Of a DNA stretch of 64,000 nucleotides, positions 35,728-43,421 are shown one piece after another; position 1 is the first letter of the stretch; every line of letters starts with the position of its first letter. The position numbers and the translations under genes are program-made. Origin of the DNA: CAYNHZ01 sp964397445 (GTDB taxonomy: Bacteria > Bacteroidota > Bacteroidia > Bacteroidales > UBA932); contig CAYNHZ010000002.1 of NCBI GenBank assembly GCA_964397445.1, positions 496,001-560,000 of the forward strand. The letters are read 5' to 3'. A model generated the notes under the pieces. The model was not told where the DNA came from, searched no databases, and saw only the letters and a list, made by a program, of their open reading frames with translations.

Positions 35728-36999
35728 TCAGCTATTTGATTTTGAGGTGGTGACAGAATTAGAGTATTGGACTGATGATGTTGCAGCAACGTGTGCCGTG
35801 GAGAAGGCTATTTGGAGGTTGTATCCTCCGGTATCACCGTCGAGATCGATCACTTCGCCACAGAAGAATAACCCTGGGACTATTTTTGATTCCATACTCT
35901 TGCGTGATAACTCGTTGAGTGATACCCCTCCTGAGGTTATTACAGCTCTTTCGTATCCGACATACCCTTTGATGGAAAATTTCCAATTTTTAAGTTTCAC
36001 CGGGAGGTTTGCAAGTGTAATCTCCTTGTTTAGATCTAAGAACGGGGAGATTAGAGAGAGGGGCAACATTGAGTTGATTATGTTTTCAATCTTTTTTACA
36101 AATAGTACCTCTCTATTTATCCTCGCTGTCAATTGTTCGATTTTTAGTGCCGGTTTTAAATCTATCACTACATCCACTTTCTGACCATTATTTAGGGCCA
36201 TAACTGCCCTCCTACTCACCCTAAAGCCTAATGCACCCTCAATTCCGGCCGATGTAAAAGTAAGTTCTCCCTGTTCAGATTGCACTATTTTGTCATTTAT
36301 ATAGAGATCTAAACGGACATTTTTGAGGGTTATCCCATCAAGTCTTAAGTCGTACTTTATAGGTTTAAGTGCAGTTAATGAAGGGAATGTGGAAATAATA
36401 GTATGTCCGAGTGCTTTTGCAAAGTTATATCCGTCCCCTGTCGATCCTGTTGAGGGATATGAAAGGCCCCCTGTTGCAATAATAAGGCTCGTACCAACAA
36501 TAAAATCCATTTTCATCATACCTCCATTTTCTTTGTTGAAATTATGATTTATCACCTCCAATAAAAAACCACCATCGGGATTGACTTCAGTCTTAATAAC
36601 CTCACAATTTGTTATCAGAGAGACATTTGGTTTATTGATTGAGGCAATAAGGGCATCAAGAACATCTTTACTGCTTTGGGACGAAGGGAATACCCTCATA
36701 CCCCTTTCAACAATAGTTTTAAGTCCAATATTCTCAAAGAAAGCCACCACATCAACATTTGAAAAGTTAAAGAATTGGGATTTAAAAAAATTTACATTGG
36801 TATGGATATGGGTAGAAAAATCAACCCAATCACACATATTTGTTATATTACATCTTCCCTTACCGGTTATAAGAAGTTTTCTACCACAAGTTTTATTCTT
36901 CTCTAAAAGAATAACTTTCAATCCTGAACGCGATGCTATTGATGCTGCCATCAGGCCAGAAGCACCTCCTCCTACTATTATTATGTCCCCTTTTATCAT
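35728..36999 (-). CDS. HI0933-family FAD/NAD(P)-dependent oxidoreductase
   Basis: A 423-aa flavoprotein. The N-terminal FAD-binding Rossmann motif is IIVGGGASGLMAA (residues 5-17), with an acidic strand end (LLEKN) and then the family signature GRKLLITGKGRCNITN (about 41-56). Later segments are IIATGGLSYPSTGSTGDGY (about 173-191), TSGGVSLNEL (near 360) and FFCGEVIDLDGDTGGYNLQIAFSTA near the end. This is the HI0933/BaiN-like family; most members have no proven substrate, and some have been linked to bile-acid reduction. Its ATG is only 4 nt past a TAACTTTG element. It lies between two tRNA genes. Confidence 0.9.
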   Translation of the reverse strand: MIKGDIIIVGGGASGLMAASIASRSGLKVILLEKNKTCGRKLLITGKGRCNITNMCDWVDFSTHIHTNVNFFKSQFFNFSNVDVVAFFENIGLKTIVERGMRVFPSSQSSKDVLDALIASINKPNVSLITNCEVIKTEVNPDGGFLLEVINHNFNKENGGMMKMDFIVGTSLIIATGGLSYPSTGSTGDGYNFAKALGHTIISTFPSLTALKPIKYDLRLDGITLKNVRLDLYINDKIVQSEQGELTFTSAGIEGALGFRVSRRAVMALNNGQKVDVVIDLKPALKIEQLTARINREVLFVKKIENIINSMLPLSLISPFLDLNKEITLANLPVKLKNWKFSIKGYVGYERAVITSGGVSLNELSRKSMESKIVPGLFFCGEVIDLDGDTGGYNLQIAFSTAHVAATSSVQYSNSVTTSKSNS

Positions 37000-37003
37000 T
37001 TCG

Positions 37004-37011
37004 CAAAGTTA
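37004..37011 (-). promoter_or_regulatory. -7 element with very short leader before the HI0933-family gene
   Basis: TAACTTTG on the minus strand, ending 4 nt before the ATG at 36999. Same geometry as at rlmN. It is divergent from the tRNA-Thr promoter. Confidence 0.45.
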
Positions 37012-37022
37012 GATTTATTTTC

Positions 37023-37030
37023 TACATTTG
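37023..37030 (+). promoter_or_regulatory. -7 element for tRNA-Thr
   Basis: TACATTTG, 11 nt before the tRNA, with TTTC 20 nt upstream as a near -33 match at 36999-37002. Confidence 0.6.
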
Positions 37031-37041
37031 CAGCGCAAAAA

Positions 37042-37114
37042 GCCTCTTTAGCTCAGCTGGTAGAGCAGCTCATTCGTAATGAGCAGGTCGTGGGTTCGAG
37101 TCCCATTAGAGGCT
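37042..37114 (+). tRNA. tRNA-Thr (CGT)
   Basis: A 73-nt cloverleaf: acceptor GCCTCTT with TAGAGGC (last pair T-T is a mismatch), D stem GCTC/GAGC, anticodon stem GCTCA/TGAGC around the loop TTCGTAA (anticodon CGT), and T arm GTGGG-TTCGAGT-CCCAT. Discriminator T; no encoded CCA. It reads ACG codons. The GH97 gene follows after only 34 nt with no terminator seen. Confidence 0.95.
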
Positions 37115-37143
37115 CGAAAATTTAATCCGGCTCGAAAATTTAA
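37111..37143 (+). repeat. 18-bp tandem duplication at the 3' end of tRNA-Thr
   Basis: The 15-mer GGCTCGAAAATTTAA at 37111-37125 recurs at 37129-37143, separated by TCC. The first copy contains the last 4 nt of the tRNA. Such repeats at tRNA 3' ends can be replication slippage or traces of an attachment site. Confidence 0.9.
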
Positions 37144-37148
37144 CACAT

Positions 37149-39152
37149 ATGAAACACCCTAACATCCTTTTAATTATCTCTATTTTTCTATTTTCAAGTT
37201 CAATTTCTGTTGCAAAAGGGAAACAATACACACTTCAATCACCGGATAGCAATATTGAGATCACTGTAACAATTTCCAATAAAATTTCATATAGCGTAAA
37301 ACATCGATCCCAAACCATTATTTCCGATTCTGATATTTCAATGACACTCAATGACGGAAGGGTATTCGGACATAAACCACTCCTAAAAGAGAATCTTTTT
37401 ACCCAGATCAATGGGACTTTAGAGAGCCCATTTTATCGTTCACCCTCTATTGATGAGAAATACAACCAGATGGAATTGATCTTTAAGGGGGGATATTCAC
37501 TCCATTTTAGGGCTTATAATCAGGGGATTGCCTATCGTTTCAGCACAAATCTAAAAGAGGATTTTTCAGTTGTAGGAGAGGATGCCCAATTTTGCTTTGA
37601 CTCAAATAATAAATGCTATATACCATATAGTTCGAACATTAAACAACCATTTCAGACCTCATTTGAGAGTAGATACAATATTGAGAAGATAGATCAATTT
37701 GATACCAATAGAGTCGCTATTCTACCATTGTTGGTTGAGTTAGATAATGGTAAAAAGGTAATAATCACAGAATCGGATCTTGAATCTTACGCCGGGATGT
37801 TTCTTTCAAAGATGGATGATAAATATGGTTTCAAAGGCACTTTTGCAGGTATACCATCGGAAATTGATATAAATCCGGTAAGATTACAAGAAAAAGTTAA
37901 AAAATACTCAGGAACTATCGCAAATGTAAAAGGGACAAGAACATTCCCTTGGAGAATAGTGGCTATTGCTGAGAAAGATACCGAATTACCTGTAAATGAC
38001 CTTGTTTATCTTCTTGGATCTCCAAACAGGATACAAGATATCTCGTGGATCAAACCTGGTAGAGCGGCTTGGGATTGGTGGAATAATTGGGGTATCACAG
38101 GGGTTGATTTTCCAGTCGGAATTAACACAGAAACATATAAATACATAATTGATTTTGCTGCTGCATACGGTATTGAATATATTGTTATAGATGAGGGGTG
38201 GTACGATCCTAAAGTTGATGACCTTATGACAACCATTCCCGAGATAGATCTAAAGGAGCTTTGCTCATACGGAGAGAAAAATGGGGTGGGTATTATTTTA
38301 TGGACTGTTGCTTTTGTACTTGATCACAATCTTGAACAGGCTTGCAAACACTACTCTGAGATGGGAATAAAAGGGTTTAAGGTCGATTTTATGGATAGAG
38401 ATGACCAACAAGTGGTCGAACTAAATTATCGTTTGTTAGATATGGCTGCAAAATATAATCTCGTTTTAGATCTTCACGGAATGTACAAGCCTACAGGATT
38501 AAACAGAACATATCCTAATCTTCTCAATTATGAAGGGGTATGGGGACTTGAACAGATGAAGTGGAGCAAAGAGGATCAGATGACATACGATGTTACATTC
38601 CCTTATATTAGAATGATGGCAGGTCCTGTTGATTATACACAAGGGGCAATGAGAAACGGAGCAATCAATAACTTTGCACCTATTTACAACAATCCGATGA
38701 GTCAAGGTACTAGGGCACATCAAGTTGCAACATATATTGTATTTGACTCCCCATTAGTAATGTTGGCTGACTCTCCATCTGCATATCTAAGTGAGGAGGA
38801 GAGTGTTGAATTTATCTCCTCTATCCCCTGCATTTGGGAGGAGACTAAAATATTGGGAGGGGAGATAGGACAATATATTGTTTCCGCTCGTAAATCGGGT
38901 GAAAAATGGTATATCGGTGGGCTCACTGGACTATCTCAGAGAGAATTGACTATTGATCTTTCATTTATCAATAGTAGCAACGACAATAATAACGAGATTA
39001 AATACTCTATCGAAATATTTAAGGATGGAAAAAATGCCCATAAACAAGGAATTGACTACAAAACTGAAAAAATGATTGTCCCTTCAAACGATTCCATCAA
39101 GATACAATTGGCACCGGGAGGTGGATTTGCAATTATTGTCTCCCCTATCTAA
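37149..39152 (+). CDS. Glycoside hydrolase family 97 (alpha-glucosidase/alpha-galactosidase type)
   Basis: A 667-aa protein with a signal peptide (about residues 1-22), so periplasmic or surface. An N-terminal beta-sandwich covers about 25-280, a (beta/alpha)8 barrel about 285-560, and a small C-terminal sandwich follows. Barrel landmarks: AWDWWNNWGITGVDF, YIVIDEGWYD, GFKVDFMDRDDQ, LDLHGMYKPTG, NYEGVWGLEQ and VDYTQGAMRN. GH97 holds both inverting (SusB-like) and retaining enzymes; the Asp in KVDFM is where the retaining alpha-galactosidases carry their nucleophile, so a retaining enzyme is my guess. It stands alone with no SusC/D pair. Its stop overlaps the opposite histidine kinase gene by 8 bp. 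Confidence 0.92.
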   Translation: MKHPNILLIISIFLFSSSISVAKGKQYTLQSPDSNIEITVTISNKISYSVKHRSQTIISDSDISMTLNDGRVFGHKPLLKENLFTQINGTLESPFYRSPSIDEKYNQMELIFKGGYSLHFRAYNQGIAYRFSTNLKEDFSVVGEDAQFCFDSNNKCYIPYSSNIKQPFQTSFESRYNIEKIDQFDTNRVAILPLLVELDNGKKVIITESDLESYAGMFLSKMDDKYGFKGTFAGIPSEIDINPVRLQEKVKKYSGTIANVKGTRTFPWRIVAIAEKDTELPVNDLVYLLGSPNRIQDISWIKPGRAAWDWWNNWGITGVDFPVGINTETYKYIIDFAAAYGIEYIVIDEGWYDPKVDDLMTTIPEIDLKELCSYGEKNGVGIILWTVAFVLDHNLEQACKHYSEMGIKGFKVDFMDRDDQQVVELNYRLLDMAAKYNLVLDLHGMYKPTGLNRTYPNLLNYEGVWGLEQMKWSKEDQMTYDVTFPYIRMMAGPVDYTQGAMRNGAINNFAPIYNNPMSQGTRAHQVATYIVFDSPLVMLADSPSAYLSEEESVEFISSIPCIWEETKILGGEIGQYIVSARKSGEKWYIGGLTGLSQRELTIDLSFINSSNDNNNEIKYSIEIFKDGKNAHKQGIDYKTEKMIVPSNDSIKIQLAPGGGFAIIVSPI

Positions 39153-40476
39153 AGATCATAACGAAAACTGTCTCGAATTCATCTGATTTTTTAAGCTTTA
39201 AAGAGCCGTTGTGCTTAAACATTATTTGGCGTGAAAGACTAAGTCCTATCCCAGAACCTGACTCTTTTGTTGTATAAAAAGGGATAAAAACACTATCAAA
39301 TTCCTCTTTTGGTATAGGTTTCCCGTTGTTTGAAATCTCAACGATAATATCTTCGGTGATTTGATCTATTCTTGTGGAGATGCATATTTGTGGGGCTCTA
39401 TCTACATCAGTCAACGCATATAAAGCGTTATGTAATAAATTTATAAATACTTGTGTGATCAAATGTTCATCAACATAGATCATTAAAGAGGGGTCTGAAT
39501 AGGTAATTCTAGGAACTATAGACAATTTTGAGAAATCCTCACACATTAGTATTAATACTCTTTGTATCAAATCTTTCACTAAAATGACCTTTTTATTCAG
39601 AATCGGAATAATTGTAAGACTTCTATATGAGTTGATAAAAGAGATGAGCCCTTGAGAGGTTGAATTTATCACGTCAAGACCACTTTTCAACTCAGCTGAT
39701 AATGTTTTATTCAATACTTCTGAAGAGGAGATTTTCATCGATAGAGTAGAGCTTAGGGAGGATAAAGGGGTTACAGAATTCATAATCTCGTGTGTCAACA
39801 CCCTGATCAAACGGGTCCAAGACTCTTGTTCCTTCTCATCAAGCTCCTGACCTATATCGTTAATAACGACTATTCTAAGAGATTTCCCTTTAACATTTAT
39901 GTAAGATATTTTAAGTGAGATGTAAACCATTCCTCTATTCTTATCGAAAAAAGACCATTTAGAGTCTCCCATTGAAAAATTTGAGGAATTTAGGTATTCG
40001 AATAACTTCTCATCCACATATTTAAACTGTGTAATATGAGTCAACACATTGAGACCCAACAACTCTAATGCCTTGTTATTTGTATCGCAAATATTTCCGT
40101 TTTCATCAATTGTAATAATACCTGTAATAACATTATTCATCACCATCTTAAAATACAACTCATTTTCAACAGCCATCTTCTTCTCATTCGAAAGGATAAT
40201 ATTGATTTTATTGATAGTGGCGTTATATAGTTTATTGTATTTGTCACCCCATTTATCATAATACCTAAAGGTAGAATCGTTATTTTCGAAGGAATCAAGC
40301 ATATATGTCAATTTTTTGGTATTGACCTTGAATTCATTGATAATCAATATTATAAAAATAATCGATCCTATTATTAAGGGGATAGCTAAAAGGTATTTCC
40401 CGAAAACGGATAAAACTGTTGCACCTGCAATAGAGATAACAAGTGAAAGGAGAAATGTTAATAGTTTATAACTCAT
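39145..40476 (-). CDS. Membrane sensor histidine kinase with PAS domain (partner of the sigma-54 regulator)
   Basis: The start at 40476 (MSYKLLTF) is 4 bp after the regulator stop and gives 443 aa; an in-frame ATG at 40566 would overlap that gene. Two adjacent N-terminal transmembrane helices (about residues 5-48) leave almost no periplasmic loop. A PAS-like domain (about 105-220) follows, then a HisKA-like segment with the phospho-acceptor in RVLTHEIMNSVTPL. The HATPase_c domain holds INLLHNALYAL (N box), ISNNGKPI (G1) and SGSGIGLSLSRQI (G2). It is cognate to the NtrC-type regulator in the same operon. The signal is probably membrane or cytoplasmic, given the lack of an outer sensor domain (inference). 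Confidence 0.88.
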   Translation of the reverse strand: MSYKLLTFLLSLVISIAGATVLSVFGKYLLAIPLIIGSIIFIILIINEFKVNTKKLTYMLDSFENNDSTFRYYDKWGDKYNKLYNATINKINIILSNEKKMAVENELYFKMVMNNVITGIITIDENGNICDTNNKALELLGLNVLTHITQFKYVDEKLFEYLNSSNFSMGDSKWSFFDKNRGMVYISLKISYINVKGKSLRIVVINDIGQELDEKEQESWTRLIRVLTHEIMNSVTPLSSLSSTLSMKISSSEVLNKTLSAELKSGLDVINSTSQGLISFINSYRSLTIIPILNKKVILVKDLIQRVLILMCEDFSKLSIVPRITYSDPSLMIYVDEHLITQVFINLLHNALYALTDVDRAPQICISTRIDQITEDIIVEISNNGKPIPKEEFDSVFIPFYTTKESGSGIGLSLSRQIMFKHNGSLKLKKSDEFETVFVMIFR

Positions 40477-40480
40477 AAGA

Positions 40481-41857
40481 TTACAATTCGTACTTCTTAA
40501 TTTTATTATACAAGGTCTGTCGTGTAACACCGAGTTGTTGGGCAGTGTTTGAAAGATTTCCACCATTACGCAACAACGAACTTTTTATCATCTCTCTCTC
40601 CATATCTTCAAGGGTACTTTTATCTGAGATTTTACCTTTATCTTCCCCATAGGAAAATTGCGAATCCATTCTTGAGATCAGAAGAAAATCCTTCTCCATC
40701 AAAGAGTTCCCTTCTGAAAGGATAACAGCTTTCTCTATACTGTGTTGCAATTCTCTAATATTTCCACTCCATTTATAATTAAGTAACTTTTGAATGGCTC
40801 CCGTATCGATTGAAACTATATCCTTACCATATTTTACTGCATATTTGGTAAGAAACATTTTAGAAAGGGGGATAATATCGTCAATTCTATCTCTCAATGG
40901 GGGTAAAGTGATATGAATTGTATTGATTCTGTATAGAAGGTCTTCCCTAAATTCTCCTCGCAAAACCATATCATTCAAGTTTTTATTAGTGGCAGTTATC
41001 AATCTTATATCTATTTTTCGAGATTGGTTGCTCCCCACCCTCACAATATTTTGACTCTGGATTGCTGAAAGAAGTTTTGACTGAAGATGCATTGGAATAT
41101 TTCCGATTTCATCGAGAAAAAGGGTACCCCCATCTGCAACCTCAAATTTACCTGCCCTATCCGATTTCGCATCTGTAAATGCACCCTTTATGTGACCGAA
41201 AAGCTCACTCTCAAACAGTGATTCTGGCAACGAGCCTATATCTACGGAGACCATACTCTCCCCCCTCCTGCTTGACAGACGATGTATCTCTCTGGCCAAA
41301 ACATCTTTACCGGTTCCATTTTCCCCTGTTATAAGGATTGAGGCATCAGTAACGGCAACTTTCTCTACAAGAGATCTTAATTCAATCATCGAAGGGGTTT
41401 CTCCCCAAAACATTTCACTCTCCGGTTTTATCTCGTTTTTAATCTCCTTCAGCCTCTTTAACTCCCTCTTAGAAATACTCAATTCATAGGCCGCCATAAG
41501 GGTTGAAATTAGTTTTCCATTGTCCCAGGGTTTTACCACAAAATCAAAAGCGCCACTTTTCATTGCATTGACAGCCAGATCAATATCAGCATAAGCCGTA
41601 AACAAAACAACCTCTGAGGAGGGGGAGTGTTTTTTTATCTCAGATAACCAAAAAAAGCCCTCATTTCCGGAGTTGATCCCCGCTTGAAAATTCATATCCA
41701 AAAGGATAACATCAAACAAGGTCTCTCTTATCTGAGACACCAATGTTACCGGAGAGGTCAAAAGTTTAACCTGTTTAAAATAAATTGGTAGTAAAAGTTC
41801 TAAGGCACTTATAATCGCTTTATTATCATCAACCACCAAAATCGATCCTTTTTTCAT
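40481..41857 (-). CDS. Sigma-54-dependent response regulator (NtrC family)
   Basis: The start at 41857 (MKKGSILVVDDN) gives 458 aa. The receiver domain (about residues 1-120) has the phosphorylated Asp in ILLDMNF and the conserved Lys in VVKPWD. The AAA+ domain (about 150-380) has Walker A GENGTGKD, the sigma-54 contact loop as GAFTDA (consensus GAFTGA), Walker B GTLFLDEIGNIP and an arginine-rich segment. A Fis-type helix-turn-helix closes the protein (NTAQQLGVTRQTLYNKIKKY). It activates sigma-54 promoters; the divergent TolC operon 180 bp away has a good match. The kinase gene follows directly. Confidence 0.93.
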   Translation of the reverse strand: MKKGSILVVDDNKAIISALELLLPIYFKQVKLLTSPVTLVSQIRETLFDVILLDMNFQAGINSGNEGFFWLSEIKKHSPSSEVVLFTAYADIDLAVNAMKSGAFDFVVKPWDNGKLISTLMAAYELSISKRELKRLKEIKNEIKPESEMFWGETPSMIELRSLVEKVAVTDASILITGENGTGKDVLAREIHRLSSRRGESMVSVDIGSLPESLFESELFGHIKGAFTDAKSDRAGKFEVADGGTLFLDEIGNIPMHLQSKLLSAIQSQNIVRVGSNQSRKIDIRLITATNKNLNDMVLRGEFREDLLYRINTIHITLPPLRDRIDDIIPLSKMFLTKYAVKYGKDIVSIDTGAIQKLLNYKWSGNIRELQHSIEKAVILSEGNSLMEKDFLLISRMDSQFSYGEDKGKISDKSTLEDMEREMIKSSLLRNGGNLSNTAQQLGVTRQTLYNKIKKYEL

Positions 41858-41932
41858 ATGATTAAAATTATTATGATTTTTCGTCAAATATATAATATAG
41901 TACAATAATTATACGCTTATTGTATGAAAATT

Positions 41933-41973
41933 TGACAATAAAAAAATAATATAATAGATATATTTCTGACAAT
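41933..41973 (+). promoter_or_regulatory. Two TGACAAT direct repeats, candidate activator sites
   Basis: TGACAAT at 41933-41939 and 41967-41973, 34 bp apart (about three helical turns), lie upstream of the -24/-12 element. A related TTTGACGA on the minus strand is near 41881. They could be upstream activating sites for the divergent NtrC-type regulator. Confidence 0.35.
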
Positions 41974-41989
41974 GTGATAGTTATACCAA

Positions 41990-42006
41990 TAGGCATATTT
42001 TTGGCA
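41990..42006 (+). promoter_or_regulatory. Candidate sigma-54 (-24/-12) promoter of the TolC operon
   Basis: The 17-mer TAGGCATATTTTTGGCA keeps the invariant GG (41992-41993) and GC (42004-42005) with the exact 10-nt spacing between them, plus CA after GG and A after GC. Transcription would start near 42016-42018, about 20 nt before the TolC ATG. The adjacent gene encodes a sigma-54 activator. Confidence 0.65.
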
Positions 42007-42036
42007 TAATTCCATCTCAATGTTAATTTTATTGAT

Positions 42037-43401
42037 ATGAAACAAAGAATAATATATTGCGTTTGCATTCTCCTTATTTCCAATACCCTTTTAGCTCAGA
42101 ACGATACTGTAATAACAAAGGATACAAAAATATGGACACTAAAGGAGTGTATGCTTTTTGCCGTTGATAATTCAAGAAAGATAAAAATTCAGAAGGCGAA
42201 TAATGATAATAAGAGGTTAGATCACAGGGATGCCTATCTAAAATGGATTCCATCTATATCGGGTTCAAGCTCAGCAACAACAAATTTTGGACGTTCAATC
42301 GATCCCGAAACAAATATTTACACCAATACTACCTCTTTCAGCAATAACTACTCCCTTATGGGGGACTTTACCATCTTCAATGGTTTTAGCACTGTGAATA
42401 ATTATAAGATAACAAAAATTGCCAACCTATCAGGAATCGAAGAGTACCGCCAAATAGAAGATGATATCTGTCTTAAAACTATTCAGGCTTTTTTTAATGT
42501 TTTATATATGGATGGAATGGAGAAGATCACCCTCGAACAGTTAAACGAGAGTAAACAAAATCTTCACAGGACTAAAGTGATGGAGGAGCTTGGGATAAAA
42601 GGGCACGCCGATCTATTACAAGTGGAGGCAAAAATGGCTTCTGATGACTTTCTTCATGTAAAAGCAAAAAACAACCTTGCCGATGCCATTCTTACATTGA
42701 AAGGGATAATGTATTTCCCTATGGATGATGATATTGAAATAGATACAAATATGATATGGCTTGTTGATCCATATTTCAAAAGCAGAGAGTCCGCCGATTC
42801 TTTATTTGATATAGCTCAACACTTCCTGCCGAGTATCAAAAAAGCAGAATATGAATTTAAAAGTGCAAAGTTGAGATACAATACAGCTATTTGGCAAATT
42901 CTTCCAAAAATATATGTTCAAGGGGGGTACTCTACATCTTATATGACCTATCTTGGTGCTAATAAATCAAATATCCCATTTTTCACCCAACTTGGGAACA
43001 ATTCCGGAGAGTATATAGGAATAGGGATGAATATCCCCATTTTTAACTCCCTTTCGAAACAGAGTGAGAGGGTTAAGAGGAGGAATATGATGAAAATAGC
43101 TGAATTTCAAAAGGAGGAGAAACTTCAAGAGGTAGAGACGGAGATCCGAAGGGCTATTCAAGATATGGAGGGGGCTGCAAAGGAGTATATCCAGTCTGAT
43201 AAAAGGGCGATGGCTCAAGAGATTGCACACAAAGCTAATGTTCAAAAATATAATGAAGGGTTAATAAGTGTTTTAGATCTTCAGACAAGTTCAAATCAAT
43301 TACTCACAGCAAAAGCAGAGAAACTAAACACAGCATTGACATATTTAATAAAAACTAAAGTGGTAAATTACTATAAAGGAATCCATTATCTTGATCAATA
43401 A
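42037..43401 (+). CDS. TolC-family outer-membrane efflux protein
   Basis: A 454-aa protein with a signal peptide (about residues 1-20, cleaved near LLAQN) and two outer-membrane-efflux repeats. Each has long helices and short barrel strands: KIQKANNDNK, IPSISGSSSATTNFGRSIDPETN (barrel part split across residues 65-90), GIKGHADLLQVEAKM (near 185) and KYNEGLISVLDLQTSSNQLL near the C-terminus. TolC trimers form the exit duct of tripartite pumps. It is the first gene of a four-gene operon with an adaptor and two permeases, just behind the sigma-54-type promoter. Confidence 0.92.
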   Translation: MKQRIIYCVCILLISNTLLAQNDTVITKDTKIWTLKECMLFAVDNSRKIKIQKANNDNKRLDHRDAYLKWIPSISGSSSATTNFGRSIDPETNIYTNTTSFSNNYSLMGDFTIFNGFSTVNNYKITKIANLSGIEEYRQIEDDICLKTIQAFFNVLYMDGMEKITLEQLNESKQNLHRTKVMEELGIKGHADLLQVEAKMASDDFLHVKAKNNLADAILTLKGIMYFPMDDDIEIDTNMIWLVDPYFKSRESADSLFDIAQHFLPSIKKAEYEFKSAKLRYNTAIWQILPKIYVQGGYSTSYMTYLGANKSNIPFFTQLGNNSGEYIGIGMNIPIFNSLSKQSERVKRRNMMKIAEFQKEEKLQEVETEIRRAIQDMEGAAKEYIQSDKRAMAQEIAHKANVQKYNEGLISVLDLQTSSNQLLTAKAEKLNTALTYLIKTKVVNYYKGIHYLDQ

Positions 43402-43421
43402 TAAAGTAAAAAAATAAACCT

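Noticed and set aside
37111..37143. Attachment site of an integrated element at tRNA-Thr
   Set aside because: No integrase gene lies nearby and no distant copy of the tRNA 3' end was noticed; a local slippage duplication is simpler. Kept only as a repeat and a low-interest finding.
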